From positions 3,115-67,114 of the forward strand of contig CAJPNK010000004.1 in the NCBI GenBank assembly GCA_905372095.1: DNA of 64,000 bases, given 5' to 3'. Below, piece after piece: positions 33,899 through 42,993 of this stretch. Every line of letters begins with the position of its first letter. Position 1 is the first letter of the stretch. Under the pieces are notes generated by a model. It made no database searches, was not told the DNA's origin, and saw only the letters and a program-made list of their open reading frames with translations. The position numbers and the translations under genes were made by a program. This stretch comes from Candidatus Saccharimonadota bacterium (GTDB lineage: Bacteria > Patescibacteriota > Saccharimonadia > Saccharimonadales > Saccharimonadaceae).

Positions 33899-34609
33899 AT
33901 GCGGAATTTTGAATCTGGTAGTTTTGACTTTTATAGCAACCGCGAAAAACCAAGCGGCGGCGAGCGCGAGCGTGCGAGCGAGCTGGATGATATTGACTTG
34001 CGGCCAGAAAGCGAAGTTTTTCAAGACCACGAGCGGATTGATAGCAAGGATCTTGACGATCAGCTGATTGCTTTGCGAGACCAGCTAAGCGAAGATACAG
34101 GCGGGATTATTCATATTGATATCCCAGCTTATAGATATGATTTTGCCGACAATCCTTTCGTTGGCATGGGGCCGAATCGCACCAAGACTTACGAGATTTC
34201 GCGCTATGTGGATATAGTGTTTTTGCATCGTTTCATGTACCAAGAGATTATTGTTTGCGGGCTGCAATCGCGCAAATTTACCAACGAGATAGGGCGGGCG
34301 GCGTTTATTAAACGGATTCGCGAGACCGGCGGCTTGCCGCTAAACCAAGATGGCAGCGAGCCAGAAGTTTTGGGGCGAGCATTCGTGCCGTATATGCCAT
34401 ACCATACGACTGATGCGTTTTTTCGCTTGTATCATACAGTGATGCCGCGGGTAGCCGAACGGCCGCACTATCCGCTAGATGTGTGGCTGATTTTCGATGA
34501 GAATGCCTATCAAGAAGTCGATGGCTCGCCGGATTTTCGCCAAGCGTATCGCTTGCGCCGGGGATTTGACCGGCGGGCTAGTTTGCTAGGAGTAGCGCAG
34601 ATAAATTAG
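33899..34609 (+). CDS. Unknown soluble protein
   Basis: 236 residues, not recognised. An acidic/basic mixed N-terminus (1-45) leads to a mixed alpha/beta region with aromatic-rich segments (FVPYMPYHTTDAFFRLYHTVMP, about 160-181, and HYPLDVWLIFDENAY, about 188-202). No signal or membrane segment. An in-frame TAG sits directly before the ATG, so the start cannot be further upstream. A TATGAT box (33862-33867) is 6 nt before another ATG at 33874 that opens a 12-codon overlapping leader ORF ending at 33912. Confidence 0.6.
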   Translation: MRNFESGSFDFYSNREKPSGGERERASELDDIDLRPESEVFQDHERIDSKDLDDQLIALRDQLSEDTGGIIHIDIPAYRYDFADNPFVGMGPNRTKTYEISRYVDIVFLHRFMYQEIIVCGLQSRKFTNEIGRAAFIKRIRETGGLPLNQDGSEPEVLGRAFVPYMPYHTTDAFFRLYHTVMPRVAERPHYPLDVWLIFDENAYQEVDGSPDFRQAYRLRRGFDRRASLLGVAQIN

Positions 34610-34642
34610 CGTTTGATGTTACAATAGAGTAAAGGAGAGTAT

Positions 34643-35197
34643 ATGTTTAGTACAGATGAATATGAAGCAAAAATGACAGGCGCATTTGAGCACTTTGGCG
34701 AGGAGCTGCGCAAGATTCGCACTGGCCGGGCGCATCCAGGTATGCTAGCGGGCGTGATGGTTGAAGCTTACGGTGCTAATATGCCGCTCAATCAAGTGGC
34801 TAATGTGACGGCTCCCGAGGCGCAAATGTTGCTGGTGACACCCTTTGATCCGAGTAATTTGCAAAATATCGCGGCGGCGATTCGCAATGATCAGGGCCTT
34901 GGTTTTAATCCGAGCGATGACGGCCGGGTGGTGCGCGTACCAGTGCCAGCCTTGACTGAGGAGCGCCGCAAGCAGCTGGTTCGCCAAGCTTCAGAAAAGC
35001 TAGAAGAAGCGCGAATCGCTTTGCGTAATATTCGCCAAGACGGTATCAAGGATGCCAAAAAAATGAAGGAAGCTAAAGAACTGAGCGAGGACGATCTCAA
35101 AATGATCGAAAAAGAATTTGATCGCTTGATGAATGAATTCCAAGACAAGCTAGAGGCCGCTTTCAAGGACAAAGAAAAGGATATTCTAACCATCTAA
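34643..35197 (+). CDS. frr: Ribosome recycling factor
   Basis: Splits post-termination ribosomes with EF-G. 184 residues, full length. Family pattern throughout: AFEHFGEELRKIRTGRAHPGML (about 13-34), GANMPLNQVANVTAPEAQML, the ERRKQLVRQASEKLEEARIALRNIRQD helix (about 112-138) and KKMKEAKELSEDDLKMIEKE near the end. AAAGGAGA precedes the ATG. It overlaps uppS by one base, a common pairing. Confidence 0.96.
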   Translation: MFSTDEYEAKMTGAFEHFGEELRKIRTGRAHPGMLAGVMVEAYGANMPLNQVANVTAPEAQMLLVTPFDPSNLQNIAAAIRNDQGLGFNPSDDGRVVRVPVPALTEERRKQLVRQASEKLEEARIALRNIRQDGIKDAKKMKEAKELSEDDLKMIEKEFDRLMNEFQDKLEAAFKDKEKDILTI

Positions 35198-35889
35198 TGA
35201 GCGAGAAAGTATTGCCAGTACACGTCGGCTTCATTGTCGACGGCAATCGCCGCTGGGCAAAAGCTCAGGGTCTATCAGCGCAAGAAGGGCATAGCGCTGG
35301 TTATGAAAAGTTGCGCGAAATTATCATCGACACTATCGATCGCGGCGTGCCGTATGTTAGCGCGTATATTTTTAGTACCGAGAACTGGCATCGTAGCGGC
35401 CCGGAGATTAAGCATCTGATGAACTTGGTGGTGCAAATGTTGACGCGCGATTTACATATTTTCGTTGAACACGGTATACGGCTAAGGGTGGCAGGGACGC
35501 GTGTGCGTCTCAGCCGCCGAGTCAAAAAAGCGATTGACGAGGCCGAAGCGGCCACCAAAGATTTGACGCACGGCACGGCAATTTTGTCATTTAATTATGG
35601 CGGGCACCAGGAAATTATAGATGCAGTCAACACCTTGCGCAAAACGCTTTCAACACATAAAAAAGTAACAGCGCAAATCTTTGAGCAATTTTTGTATACG
35701 CCAGATGTGCCGCCATGCGACTTAATAGTGCGCACCAGCGGCGAACAGCGGCTAAGCAATTTTATGCTGTGGCGCAGTGCTTATAGCGAGCTAATTTTTG
35801 TTAAAAAATCGTGGCCAGATATGACAAAACGCGACATAACCGCTATACTAAATGAGTACGCGAAACGTTCGCGGCGGTTTGGAGGGTGA
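35197..35889 (+). CDS. uppS: Isoprenyl transferase (undecaprenyl diphosphate synthase family)
   Basis: Builds the long-chain cis-polyprenyl carrier for cell-wall glycans. 230 residues: IVDGNRRWAKAQGL (about 12-25, catalytic Asp), GHSAGYEKLREI, SFNYGGHQEI (about 128-137), and the C-terminal substrate loop RTSGEQRLSNFMLWRSAYSELIF (about 177-199; GGEQRxSNFxLWQ in most relatives, so Gly is Ser here). The start TAATG overlaps the frr stop. Confidence 0.93.
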   Translation: MSEKVLPVHVGFIVDGNRRWAKAQGLSAQEGHSAGYEKLREIIIDTIDRGVPYVSAYIFSTENWHRSGPEIKHLMNLVVQMLTRDLHIFVEHGIRLRVAGTRVRLSRRVKKAIDEAEAATKDLTHGTAILSFNYGGHQEIIDAVNTLRKTLSTHKKVTAQIFEQFLYTPDVPPCDLIVRTSGEQRLSNFMLWRSAYSELIFVKKSWPDMTKRDITAILNEYAKRSRRFGG

Positions 35890-35890
35890 A

Positions 35891-37054
35891 ATGAGTTTAT
35901 TTTTTGGTATCATTGTCGGTATAATTGTGTTGACTATTTTGGTGGTGACGCACGAGTTAGGCCATGCTTTGGTGGCGCGGCGTTACGGCGTGCGTGTTGA
36001 GGAGTTTGGTATTGGCTTCCCGCCGGTAGCTTATAAGAAGAAGGTCAAGAAAAGCTTTTTGGGCAAAAATGTCGATTACAGTATTAACTGGCTGCCGCTA
36101 GGCGGTTTCGTTAAGTTACAAGGCGAGCACGACGATGATAAGCAGCCTGGCGACTACGGCGCAGCGACATTTTGGCAAAAAACACAGATCTTGCTGGCTG
36201 GCGTAGCAGTGAACTGGCTGAGTGCGGTGTTGATATTTACGATTTTGGCGTGGTGGGGTATGCCGCCGCTTGTCGCTAATCAATTCACCGTGGCTAGCGA
36301 CACGACAACTTCAGGTAAAGAAGTCAAGATAGCCGGTGTCGAGAACGACTTGCCAGCGCAAAAAAGCGGATTAAAAACTGGCGACGATATTCTGTCGGTT
36401 GATGGCGATAAGATTAAAACTCCAGATGAGCTGACCAAGAGATTAGCTCGCGACAAAGGCAAAACAGTCAAGATTCGCTACTCGCGAAACGGCCAGGAGG
36501 GGGTTCTGTCTGTAGTGCTGCGGTCTAGCAATGATGACAAGCGCGGTTATCTGGGCGCCAGTTTATCTCAAGAGGTCTTGATGCATTCGACTTGGTCGGC
36601 GCCAATTGTCGGCGTAGGACTGACTACTCAATTGACCGGGATAACTATTCAAGGGCTTGGGCAAGTTGTCTATGACGGTTTGACGGGACTGGCTATGAAA
36701 ATCGTGCCGAACGACCAGGCGCAGCAGCAGGCTAATCAAAAATTAGCAACAGTTGGCAATAGTGTCGGCGGACCAGTGACGATATTTGGCATGTTGTTTC
36801 CGGCGGCTGGCGAGGCTGGCGGCCGCTATGTCTTGATGATTGCTGGGTTAATCGCTTTGTCGCTGGCAGTGATGAATATATTACCGATTCCAGCGCTTGA
36901 TGGCGGGCGGTGGTTTGTGACGGCTTTGTTCCGCTTAATAAAGAAACCGCTCCGCAAAGATACCGAGGAGAAAATTCACGGTACCGGATTCTTGATTTTG
37001 ATAACACTGATAATACTAGTAACGATTTCTGACGTCGGGAAACTATTCAAATGA
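35891..37054 (+). CDS. rseP: RseP/site-2 protease-like metalloprotease
   Basis: Intramembrane zinc protease that cleaves membrane-bound regulators or signal peptide remnants. 387 residues from ATG 35891, chosen for its GGAGGG site and because HELGH (21-25) should lie in the first membrane helix. A PDZ domain (about 115-205, GVENDLPAQKSGLKTGDDILSVDG) and the third helix motif NILPIPALDGG (second metal site) follow. uppS-rseP-proS is a common bacterial gene order; here a CPBP gene is inserted between. Confidence 0.93.
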   Translation: MSLFFGIIVGIIVLTILVVTHELGHALVARRYGVRVEEFGIGFPPVAYKKKVKKSFLGKNVDYSINWLPLGGFVKLQGEHDDDKQPGDYGAATFWQKTQILLAGVAVNWLSAVLIFTILAWWGMPPLVANQFTVASDTTTSGKEVKIAGVENDLPAQKSGLKTGDDILSVDGDKIKTPDELTKRLARDKGKTVKIRYSRNGQEGVLSVVLRSSNDDKRGYLGASLSQEVLMHSTWSAPIVGVGLTTQLTGITIQGLGQVVYDGLTGLAMKIVPNDQAQQQANQKLATVGNSVGGPVTIFGMLFPAAGEAGGRYVLMIAGLIALSLAVMNILPIPALDGGRWFVTALFRLIKKPLRKDTEEKIHGTGFLILITLIILVTISDVGKLFK

Positions 37055-37806
37055 AACGCTGGCGGGTGGGTAATTTAAAAAAGCTTCGTTTTTCCCGGCG
37101 GCAGGTACTGTCATGGATTGGCTGGACGCTGCTGGTGGCAGTATCGATGGTAGCGGCTGCTTATGTGGTAGCTGGCGTTGGGCGATTGCTATTGCGGACG
37201 GGTTGGTTGGCGCAAGCTAATGTATCAGTGGTTAATCTAATTTTGCAATGTTTTGTTCATGTCTTGACAATTGCCGCCGTTTGCACGGTAGCTTGGCGTA
37301 TCAAAAAAGCAATATCAGCCAAACAGGCTGGCGTGCAGCGGTTGATTGAGTGGCGCGATATCGGTATGGCAATCGTTGGCGCGGTGGCTTACATCGCTTT
37401 GACAGTGAGCTTATCATTTGTTGCGCAAGCCATTATACCAGGGTTTAACCCAAACCAAGCTCAGGATGTTGGGGTGTCAGACAGGCTGTTTTCGTTAGAT
37501 CTAGCGATAGCTTTTGTGGTGCTGGTGATAGTGGTGCCATTATGCGAGGAGGTGATTTTTCGCGGTATACTGTATGGCAAGCTGCGTTCGGCGAAGCTGC
37601 CAGCAGCAGCTGGCGTGTTTTTTGTCAGTTTGCTTTTTGGGGTAGCGCACGGGCAATGGAACGTTGGTATTGATACGTTTGCGCTGAGTTTGGTGCTTTG
37701 TACGTTGCGCGAATATACTGGATCGATTTGGTCTGGCTTTTTGCTGCACGCAATCAAGAATAGCGTGGCTTTTTATGCGGTTTATGTTGCGGCGGCGTTT
37801 TGGTAA
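37051..37806 (+). CDS. CPBP (CAAX protease-like) intramembrane metalloprotease
   Basis: 251 residues with about six transmembrane helices. The ABI/CPBP motifs are complete: Glu166-Glu167-x3-Arg171 (CEEVIFRG), His200 in FGVAH, and His233-x3-Asn237 (HAIKN). Members process prenylated proteins, peptides or immunity proteins; the substrate here is unknown. It overlaps the rseP stop by 4 nt. Confidence 0.88.
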   Translation: MKRWRVGNLKKLRFSRRQVLSWIGWTLLVAVSMVAAAYVVAGVGRLLLRTGWLAQANVSVVNLILQCFVHVLTIAAVCTVAWRIKKAISAKQAGVQRLIEWRDIGMAIVGAVAYIALTVSLSFVAQAIIPGFNPNQAQDVGVSDRLFSLDLAIAFVVLVIVVPLCEEVIFRGILYGKLRSAKLPAAAGVFFVSLLFGVAHGQWNVGIDTFALSLVLCTLREYTGSIWSGFLLHAIKNSVAFYAVYVAAAFW

Positions 37807-37845
37807 TTTGTTGATATGCGTGATTCACGGTAAAATGAGGATATT

Positions 37846-39084
37846 ATGAGACTAAGTAAGAATTTTACTCGAACTATCAAGCAGGCGCCAGCTGACGAAG
37901 TGGCGCGTAACGCCCAGTTACTGATTCGTGCTGGTTACGTGCATAAAACGATGGCAGGTGTTTATTCATACTTGCCACTGGGACTAAAAGTGGTTGAGAA
38001 TATTAAGCAAATTGTCCGCGAAGAGATGAATAAAATTGACAGTCAAGAGCTAGTCATGAGCACACTGCAGCGTAAAGAAACATGGCAGGAGACTGGGCGC
38101 TGGAGCGACGAGTTGGTCGATGTTTGGTTTAAGTCTCATCTGCAAGACGGCACTGAGGTCGGTTTCGGCTGGACGCACGAAGAGCCGATTGTTGATTTAC
38201 TGCGTAATTATTTGAAGAGCTATAAGGATTTGCCAATTAGCGTTTACCAATTCCAGAACAAGCTGCGCAACGAGCTGCGCGCCAAAAGCGGTATTATGCG
38301 CGGCCGCGAGTTCGTTATGAAAGATATGTACTCGGTGCATGCCAGCAAAGAAGACTTGGATAAGTATTATAACGCCGCGATTGAGGCTTATAAGCGCTGC
38401 TATGACCGCTTTGGTATCGGTGATGAAACATATGTAACGTTTGCCTCGGGCGGAGCTTTCACTAAATTTAGCCACGAATTTCAGACGATTTGTGACGCTG
38501 GCGAGGATTATATTTATCTGCACCGCGGCAAAAATATTGCCGTGAACGAGGAAGTTTTGGATGACGCTGTCAAGGAGCTGGATATTGACCGCAGCGAGCT
38601 AGAACGGGTCAAAACTGCCGAGGTTGGCAATATCTTTAACTTCGGTACGCAAAAGTCCGAGGAAATGCGCTTGGTATTTACTGACGCTGAGGGTGTAGAG
38701 CAGTACGCTTACATGGGCAGCTACGGTATCGGTATCACCCGGGTGATGGGCGTGATTGTTGAGAAATTTGCTGATGACAAGGGGCTGGTTTGGCCGGAAA
38801 ATATTGCACCCGCTAAAGTGTATCTGGTACAAATTGGCAGCCAGTCGCGCGCTACGGCTGACGAACTCTATCAGAAGTTGCAATCTGCCGGAATCGAAAC
38901 TATCTATGACGATCGCGACGAGCGTCCAGGGGTTAAATTTGCTGATGCCGAACTGCTGGGCATTCCGTATCGGGTGACGGTCAGCGATCGCTTGCTTGAT
39001 GATGGTAAATGGGAGGTGTCAACGCGCCAGACTGGCGAGCAACGGCTCTTGACGGCAGATGAGTTGCTTGCTACACTGAACTAA
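37846..39084 (+). CDS. proS: Prolyl-tRNA synthetase lacking the editing insert
   Basis: Class II synthetase, 412 residues. Motif 2 is LRNELRAKSGIMRGREFVMKDMYS (about 144-167), motif 3 GSYGIGITRVMG (about 290-301), and the C-terminal anticodon-binding domain AKVYLVQIGSQSRATADELY. The bacterial editing (INS) domain between motifs 2 and 3, about 180 residues, is absent, so mischarged Ala-tRNA-Pro cannot be cleared by this enzyme. TAAAAT (37831-37836) lies 9 nt before the ATG. Confidence 0.94.
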   Translation: MRLSKNFTRTIKQAPADEVARNAQLLIRAGYVHKTMAGVYSYLPLGLKVVENIKQIVREEMNKIDSQELVMSTLQRKETWQETGRWSDELVDVWFKSHLQDGTEVGFGWTHEEPIVDLLRNYLKSYKDLPISVYQFQNKLRNELRAKSGIMRGREFVMKDMYSVHASKEDLDKYYNAAIEAYKRCYDRFGIGDETYVTFASGGAFTKFSHEFQTICDAGEDYIYLHRGKNIAVNEEVLDDAVKELDIDRSELERVKTAEVGNIFNFGTQKSEEMRLVFTDAEGVEQYAYMGSYGIGITRVMGVIVEKFADDKGLVWPENIAPAKVYLVQIGSQSRATADELYQKLQSAGIETIYDDRDERPGVKFADAELLGIPYRVTVSDRLLDDGKWEVSTRQTGEQRLLTADELLATLN

Positions 39085-39165
39085 TCTGAGTATTTTGTAT
39101 TGGAGGGCTGGGGGTTTCTCTAGACAGAGGAAGTTTCGGGCGGTATAACGAAAGGAGTAAAACTC

Positions 39166-39621
39166 ATGAAAAAAGCATATCAGATCACCGAGGATGGAAG
39201 AAAAGAGCTTGAAGAAGAGCTAGCTGCCTTGAAGGGTCGCCGCGGCGAGATTGCCGAGAAAATCGCTGAAGCACGCGGTTATGGCGATCTGAGCGAAAAT
39301 GCCGAGTATGATCAGGCGCGCGAAGAGCAAGGCCTAGTCGAGACGCGTATTGCCGAGATTGAGGATATTTTGCAGAACGCCGAGGATATCAAGGGCGGTA
39401 CCACTCACAAAGTTAGTTTGGGCAGTCGAGTGACGCTTGAATCTGGCGGTAAAATATTTGAATATACGGTTGTTGGCCCGGTTGAAGCCGATCCGCTGAA
39501 TGGCAAAATTAGCGACGAATCGCCGCTGGGCGTGGCGCTAATTGATAAGGTAGTGGGCGATACCGCCGCTATTAACACACCCAAAGGCGAGACTATCTAC
39601 GTAATCAAAGCAATTTCGTAG
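39166..39621 (+). CDS. greA: Transcription elongation factor GreA
   Basis: Rescues backtracked RNA polymerase by stimulating RNA cleavage. 151 residues: coiled-coil hairpin with the catalytic acidic tip GYGDLSENAEYDQAREEQ (about 38-55, Asp and Glu at the tip), and a C-terminal FKBP-like domain ending TPKGETIYVIKAIS. A GAAAGGAG site precedes the ATG. Confidence 0.96.
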   Translation: MKKAYQITEDGRKELEEELAALKGRRGEIAEKIAEARGYGDLSENAEYDQAREEQGLVETRIAEIEDILQNAEDIKGGTTHKVSLGSRVTLESGGKIFEYTVVGPVEADPLNGKISDESPLGVALIDKVVGDTAAINTPKGETIYVIKAIS

Positions 39622-39653
39622 CTACTAACAGGGGTGTGTTATAATAAATAATT

Positions 39654-41156
39654 ATGGCTACACTGCAAGATTATCGAAATGAACGGTTACGAAAATTAGA
39701 AACCCTGCGTGAACTAGGCGTTGATCCGTATCCAGCGCGGTCGGAGCGGACGCATGGTTGCGGTGAGGTTTTAGCGCATTATGATGAGCTGGCGGGCCGG
39801 GAAGTGGTTGTGGCAGGTCGCATCGCTTCAATCCGCAGTTTTGGTAGGCTGGCGTTCATCAAACTGCGCGATCAGTCTGGTGAGGTGCAGCTATATTTGC
39901 AGCGCGATGATGTAGCGGAGTTGGATGCTAGCCGCGGCATGCTGGGCATGAAACAGCTGAAGCTTTTGGATACGGGTGATTTTGTCGAGGCGCGCGGAGT
40001 GATGACGACAACGCAGACTGGCGAAAAGTCGGTTGGCGTGCATGAGCTGCGACTACTAACCAAGTCGCTCAGGCCGATGCCAGAGAAATTGGAAAACAAA
40101 GAAGAACGCTTCCGTCGCCGCTATGTCGATATGAACGTTAATCCTGAAGTGCGCCAGCGGTTTGTTCGTCGCAGCAAGTTCTGGCAGGCGACGCGTGATT
40201 ATCTGAACCAGCACGGCTTTACGGAGGTGAATGTGCCAGTGTTGGAGCATACGACTGGCGGCGCTGACGCTAATCCATTTGTGACGCATATGGACGCGCT
40301 GGACGACCAGCAGTTTTACTTGCGTATTTCTCACGAGTTACCGCTGAAGCGGTTGATTGGTGCTGGGTTTGAGAAGGTGTATGACCTCGGGCCGCGTTTT
40401 CGCAATGAGAACTATTCTGATGAGCATTTGCCAGAGCATATCGCCATGGAGTGGTACGCTGCGTATTGGGATTGGCGAGCTGGTATGCGCTTCATGGAGG
40501 ATATGTATAAATATGTATTGCAGGAAACGTTTGGCACGCTGCAGTTCCAGCTGGGCCGGTTCACGGTGGATATGAGCGGCGAGTGGGAAGTTTGGAATTA
40601 CGCTGAGGTGATCAACAAACACTATGGAATTGATGTATATAATACAACGATTGACGAGGTAGCTGCCAAGTTGAAAGAACATGACTTGGAAGTGGAGAAG
40701 ACCGATTCCATTCCGCGCAGTATCGATAAATTGTGGAAGAATATCCGTAAAGATGTGGCTGGGCCGGTGTGGTTGGTGAATACGCCAAAGTTTATTAGTC
40801 CACTGTCTAAGACCAACCCTGAAAATCCACAGACGGTGGAGCGTTTCCAGCCGATTATTGCCGGGTCAGAGCTAGGAAATGGTTTTTCTGAGCTGAATGA
40901 CCCGATTGATCAGCTGAATCGTTTTGTTGAGCAGCAACAGATGCGTGATGCGGGCGATGACGAGGCGATGATGCTAGATATCGATTATGTCGAGATGTTG
41001 GAATACGGTATGCCGCCAGCGTGCGGTTGGGGTTATTCTGAGCGGGTATTTTGGATTTTTGAAGGTGTAACTGCCCGCGAGGGCGTGCCGTTCCCGCAGC
41101 TAAGAAGCGAGATTGACGAGACGACGCGGGCGATTTATCCAGAAATGAAGTTATAG
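39654..41156 (+). CDS. lysS: Lysyl-tRNA synthetase, class II, with unusual motif 3
   Basis: 500 residues. N-terminal OB-fold (about 45-145, VVVAGRIASIRSFGRLAFIKLRD) and class II core: motif 1 FRRRYVDMNVNPEVRQRFVRRS, motif 2 LPLKRLIGAGFEKVYDLGPRFRNE (about 229-252). Motif 3, normally GxGxGIDRL, reads GWGYSERVFW near residue 462: the essential Arg stays but the GIDR core does not. TATAAT (39640-39645) lies 8 nt before the ATG, a leaderless candidate. Confidence 0.93.
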   Translation: MATLQDYRNERLRKLETLRELGVDPYPARSERTHGCGEVLAHYDELAGREVVVAGRIASIRSFGRLAFIKLRDQSGEVQLYLQRDDVAELDASRGMLGMKQLKLLDTGDFVEARGVMTTTQTGEKSVGVHELRLLTKSLRPMPEKLENKEERFRRRYVDMNVNPEVRQRFVRRSKFWQATRDYLNQHGFTEVNVPVLEHTTGGADANPFVTHMDALDDQQFYLRISHELPLKRLIGAGFEKVYDLGPRFRNENYSDEHLPEHIAMEWYAAYWDWRAGMRFMEDMYKYVLQETFGTLQFQLGRFTVDMSGEWEVWNYAEVINKHYGIDVYNTTIDEVAAKLKEHDLEVEKTDSIPRSIDKLWKNIRKDVAGPVWLVNTPKFISPLSKTNPENPQTVERFQPIIAGSELGNGFSELNDPIDQLNRFVEQQQMRDAGDDEAMMLDIDYVEMLEYGMPPACGWGYSERVFWIFEGVTAREGVPFPQLRSEIDETTRAIYPEMKL

Positions 41157-41189
41157 CTTTTGAGTTGTCGATACTATCGGTATCTTGGC

Positions 41190-41486
41190 TTAGGCGGCCA
41201 TTTTCTCGCTATCCTCAGCTAGCTCGCCGAGCAAGATATCGATTTCATCAGACACAATATCTGCAAAGTCTGGCACATTGGCGCGTACCCAATCGACGAT
41301 AGTCTCGTCGCTGGCTTCTTGCATGTGCGATAGTTCTTCGGCTTGCTCTGGCGATAGCTCGAGGACGATTTCGTTGATGACGCGTTCTTCTAGTGTCGAT
41401 TCAAAATGGTCGGCAAGCGATTGGAAATCTTCGTCTGATAGATTGATTCCTAAATCTGCGAGGAGACTACGGCTTAAAATTGGCAT
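41190..41486 (-). CDS. DUF5663-like small acidic protein
   Basis: 98 residues, helical and acidic. The pattern NLSDEDFQSLADHFESTLEERVINEIVLELSPEQAEEL matches DUF5663, a family seen almost only in Patescibacteria, function unknown. GAAAGGAT precedes its ATG. It lies downstream of the coiled-coil gene on the same strand and converges on lysS. Confidence 0.65.
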   Translation of the reverse strand: MPILSRSLLADLGINLSDEDFQSLADHFESTLEERVINEIVLELSPEQAEELSHMQEASDETIVDWVRANVPDFADIVSDEIDILLGELAEDSEKMAA

Positions 41487-41516
41487 GATGTTATCCTTTC
41501 TTTTTCTGTTTTAAGT

Positions 41517-42848
41517 TTAGACAAAGGTATTTTCGACGCTACGGTCTCTAGCTTGCTGGGTTGCTTTGGCTTTCTTCTTTGCAGCAATCTCGTTTTGCAC
41601 GCTGGCTTCAAGGGCTTTACCGGTATTTTCGACGTCTTTTTGAGCTTGAATCAGCGACTGCGCAAGTTGCGTCTCCTGTCGCTGCAGCTCAGCTAGACGC
41701 TTATTGTAGTCGGCGATTGCTTTCTCCATATTTTCTTGTTGTTGCTGAGCCTTGACGGCTTCGTACATTGCTGCAAATTTGTTGGCGCTATCATCGGATA
41801 GCGAGTCGGCTTTTTCTTGAAGCTTAGCTGCATTCTCTCTGACCGAAACCAGGTCTGACTCCATGTTGGCGATTTCTCCAGCTTGCTGGCGCATACTATT
41901 TAGCTCGGTTCTGGTCTGCTGAAGCTGTCCGCCAATTGATTCAACTCGATTTTGCGCGTCAGCAGAAGCTCGCTCGGCGTATCGCGCTTGCCAGCTAGCC
42001 TCTTGCGAGTTTTTGTTGGCTTCGACGGCGTTCAGAAGGGCGCTAGCGATGCGGCGGCGTTGATCTTCTGGTATAGAATTGATGTGTTCTTTGGTTGCTC
42101 TTGCAGCTTCTAAATGGCTAGCACCTTGCTGGCGAAACTCACGACGAAGAGCTCTGCGGGTGAGGGCCTCATTTCGGCGCATGGCTAACTTGGCAATAGC
42201 TTCTTTACGGCGTGATTCCATATTGTTTTTGACGTCATCCAGACGTCCAACTATCTGTTTTCTGTGACTCTCGTATCTAGTTTTGCTTCTATTAAATCGG
42301 CGCTCAGCTTTATATAATCTTTTCTCGCGTAACCTCCTAAGCGGGTTTTTGGGACTAAGATGAGCAACCGCCTCAGCCTTCTTCTTGCGGCGGTTATACG
42401 AGCTTTCAGCAAATCTGCATGCTAGATGTCTTGCTAAGAGTCTTGGTGTATCTTTCATGTTCGCCACGCTCGCTTGCGCGTACTCAATAACCCCCTTGCG
42501 TGCATTACTAGCTTTTTCGACTAATTGCCGAACTGGATAGTGTCTACCTAGAAGCTCTTGATCGGTGCGCAGTGTCTCGTTAGCCTGCACTTCGGCGGCG
42601 TTTTCAGCGCTTTCTCGGCCAGGTTTGACGTCTCCGTACTCGGCACCGCTTTCTTGGCCAGATTCAGGATCGGTGCTATCGCCAGACTCGCGATTAGGTC
42701 TGAGCGACTCGTCAAATTCGGTGCCGCCAGCAAAGGCATCCAAGTCTTCCTCAAGCTCTCTGGCTTGGTCTTCTGGTAGTGGCGGTAGCTCTGAATCTGT
42801 CGAGCCTGGGCTTCCGCCTGCATTTACCTCGAATGATCTCGTGCGCAT
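41517..42848 (-). CDS. Coiled-coil protein with acidic N-terminus, unknown
   Basis: 443 residues. An acidic, Pro/Ser/Gly-rich disordered start (1-95), a basic middle (about 110-235, many Arg/Lys, RRKKKAEAVAHLSPKN), and a long coiled coil (about 255-430, heptad-like Gln/Ala/Leu with QQQQEN). No signal peptide or membrane helix. It has a TTGACA promoter almost identical in its spacer to that of the gene at 63086. Size and layout suggest a structural or filament-like role, but that is a guess. Confidence 0.6.
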   Translation of the reverse strand: MRTRSFEVNAGGSPGSTDSELPPLPEDQARELEEDLDAFAGGTEFDESLRPNRESGDSTDPESGQESGAEYGDVKPGRESAENAAEVQANETLRTDQELLGRHYPVRQLVEKASNARKGVIEYAQASVANMKDTPRLLARHLACRFAESSYNRRKKKAEAVAHLSPKNPLRRLREKRLYKAERRFNRSKTRYESHRKQIVGRLDDVKNNMESRRKEAIAKLAMRRNEALTRRALRREFRQQGASHLEAARATKEHINSIPEDQRRRIASALLNAVEANKNSQEASWQARYAERASADAQNRVESIGGQLQQTRTELNSMRQQAGEIANMESDLVSVRENAAKLQEKADSLSDDSANKFAAMYEAVKAQQQQENMEKAIADYNKRLAELQRQETQLAQSLIQAQKDVENTGKALEASVQNEIAAKKKAKATQQARDRSVENTFV

Positions 42849-42888
42849 TTTTTATTCCTTTTTTATTTTTGTCTGACTTTCTATATAA

Positions 42889-42917
42889 CTTATAGCAAAA
42901 AATCACGCTTATGTCAA
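42889..42917 (-). promoter_or_regulatory. Promoter of the coiled-coil gene
   Basis: On the minus strand TTGACA (complement of 42912-42917), 17 nt, TATAAG (complement of 42889-42894), then a leader of about 35 nt with AAGGA before the ATG. Confidence 0.75.
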
Positions 42918-42993
42918 TATTTTTAGTATAAAAAGGGCAAAAATAGCTGAGATTTTTGCCGAGGCGGCTGCAGATGCTATACTATTAAATATT

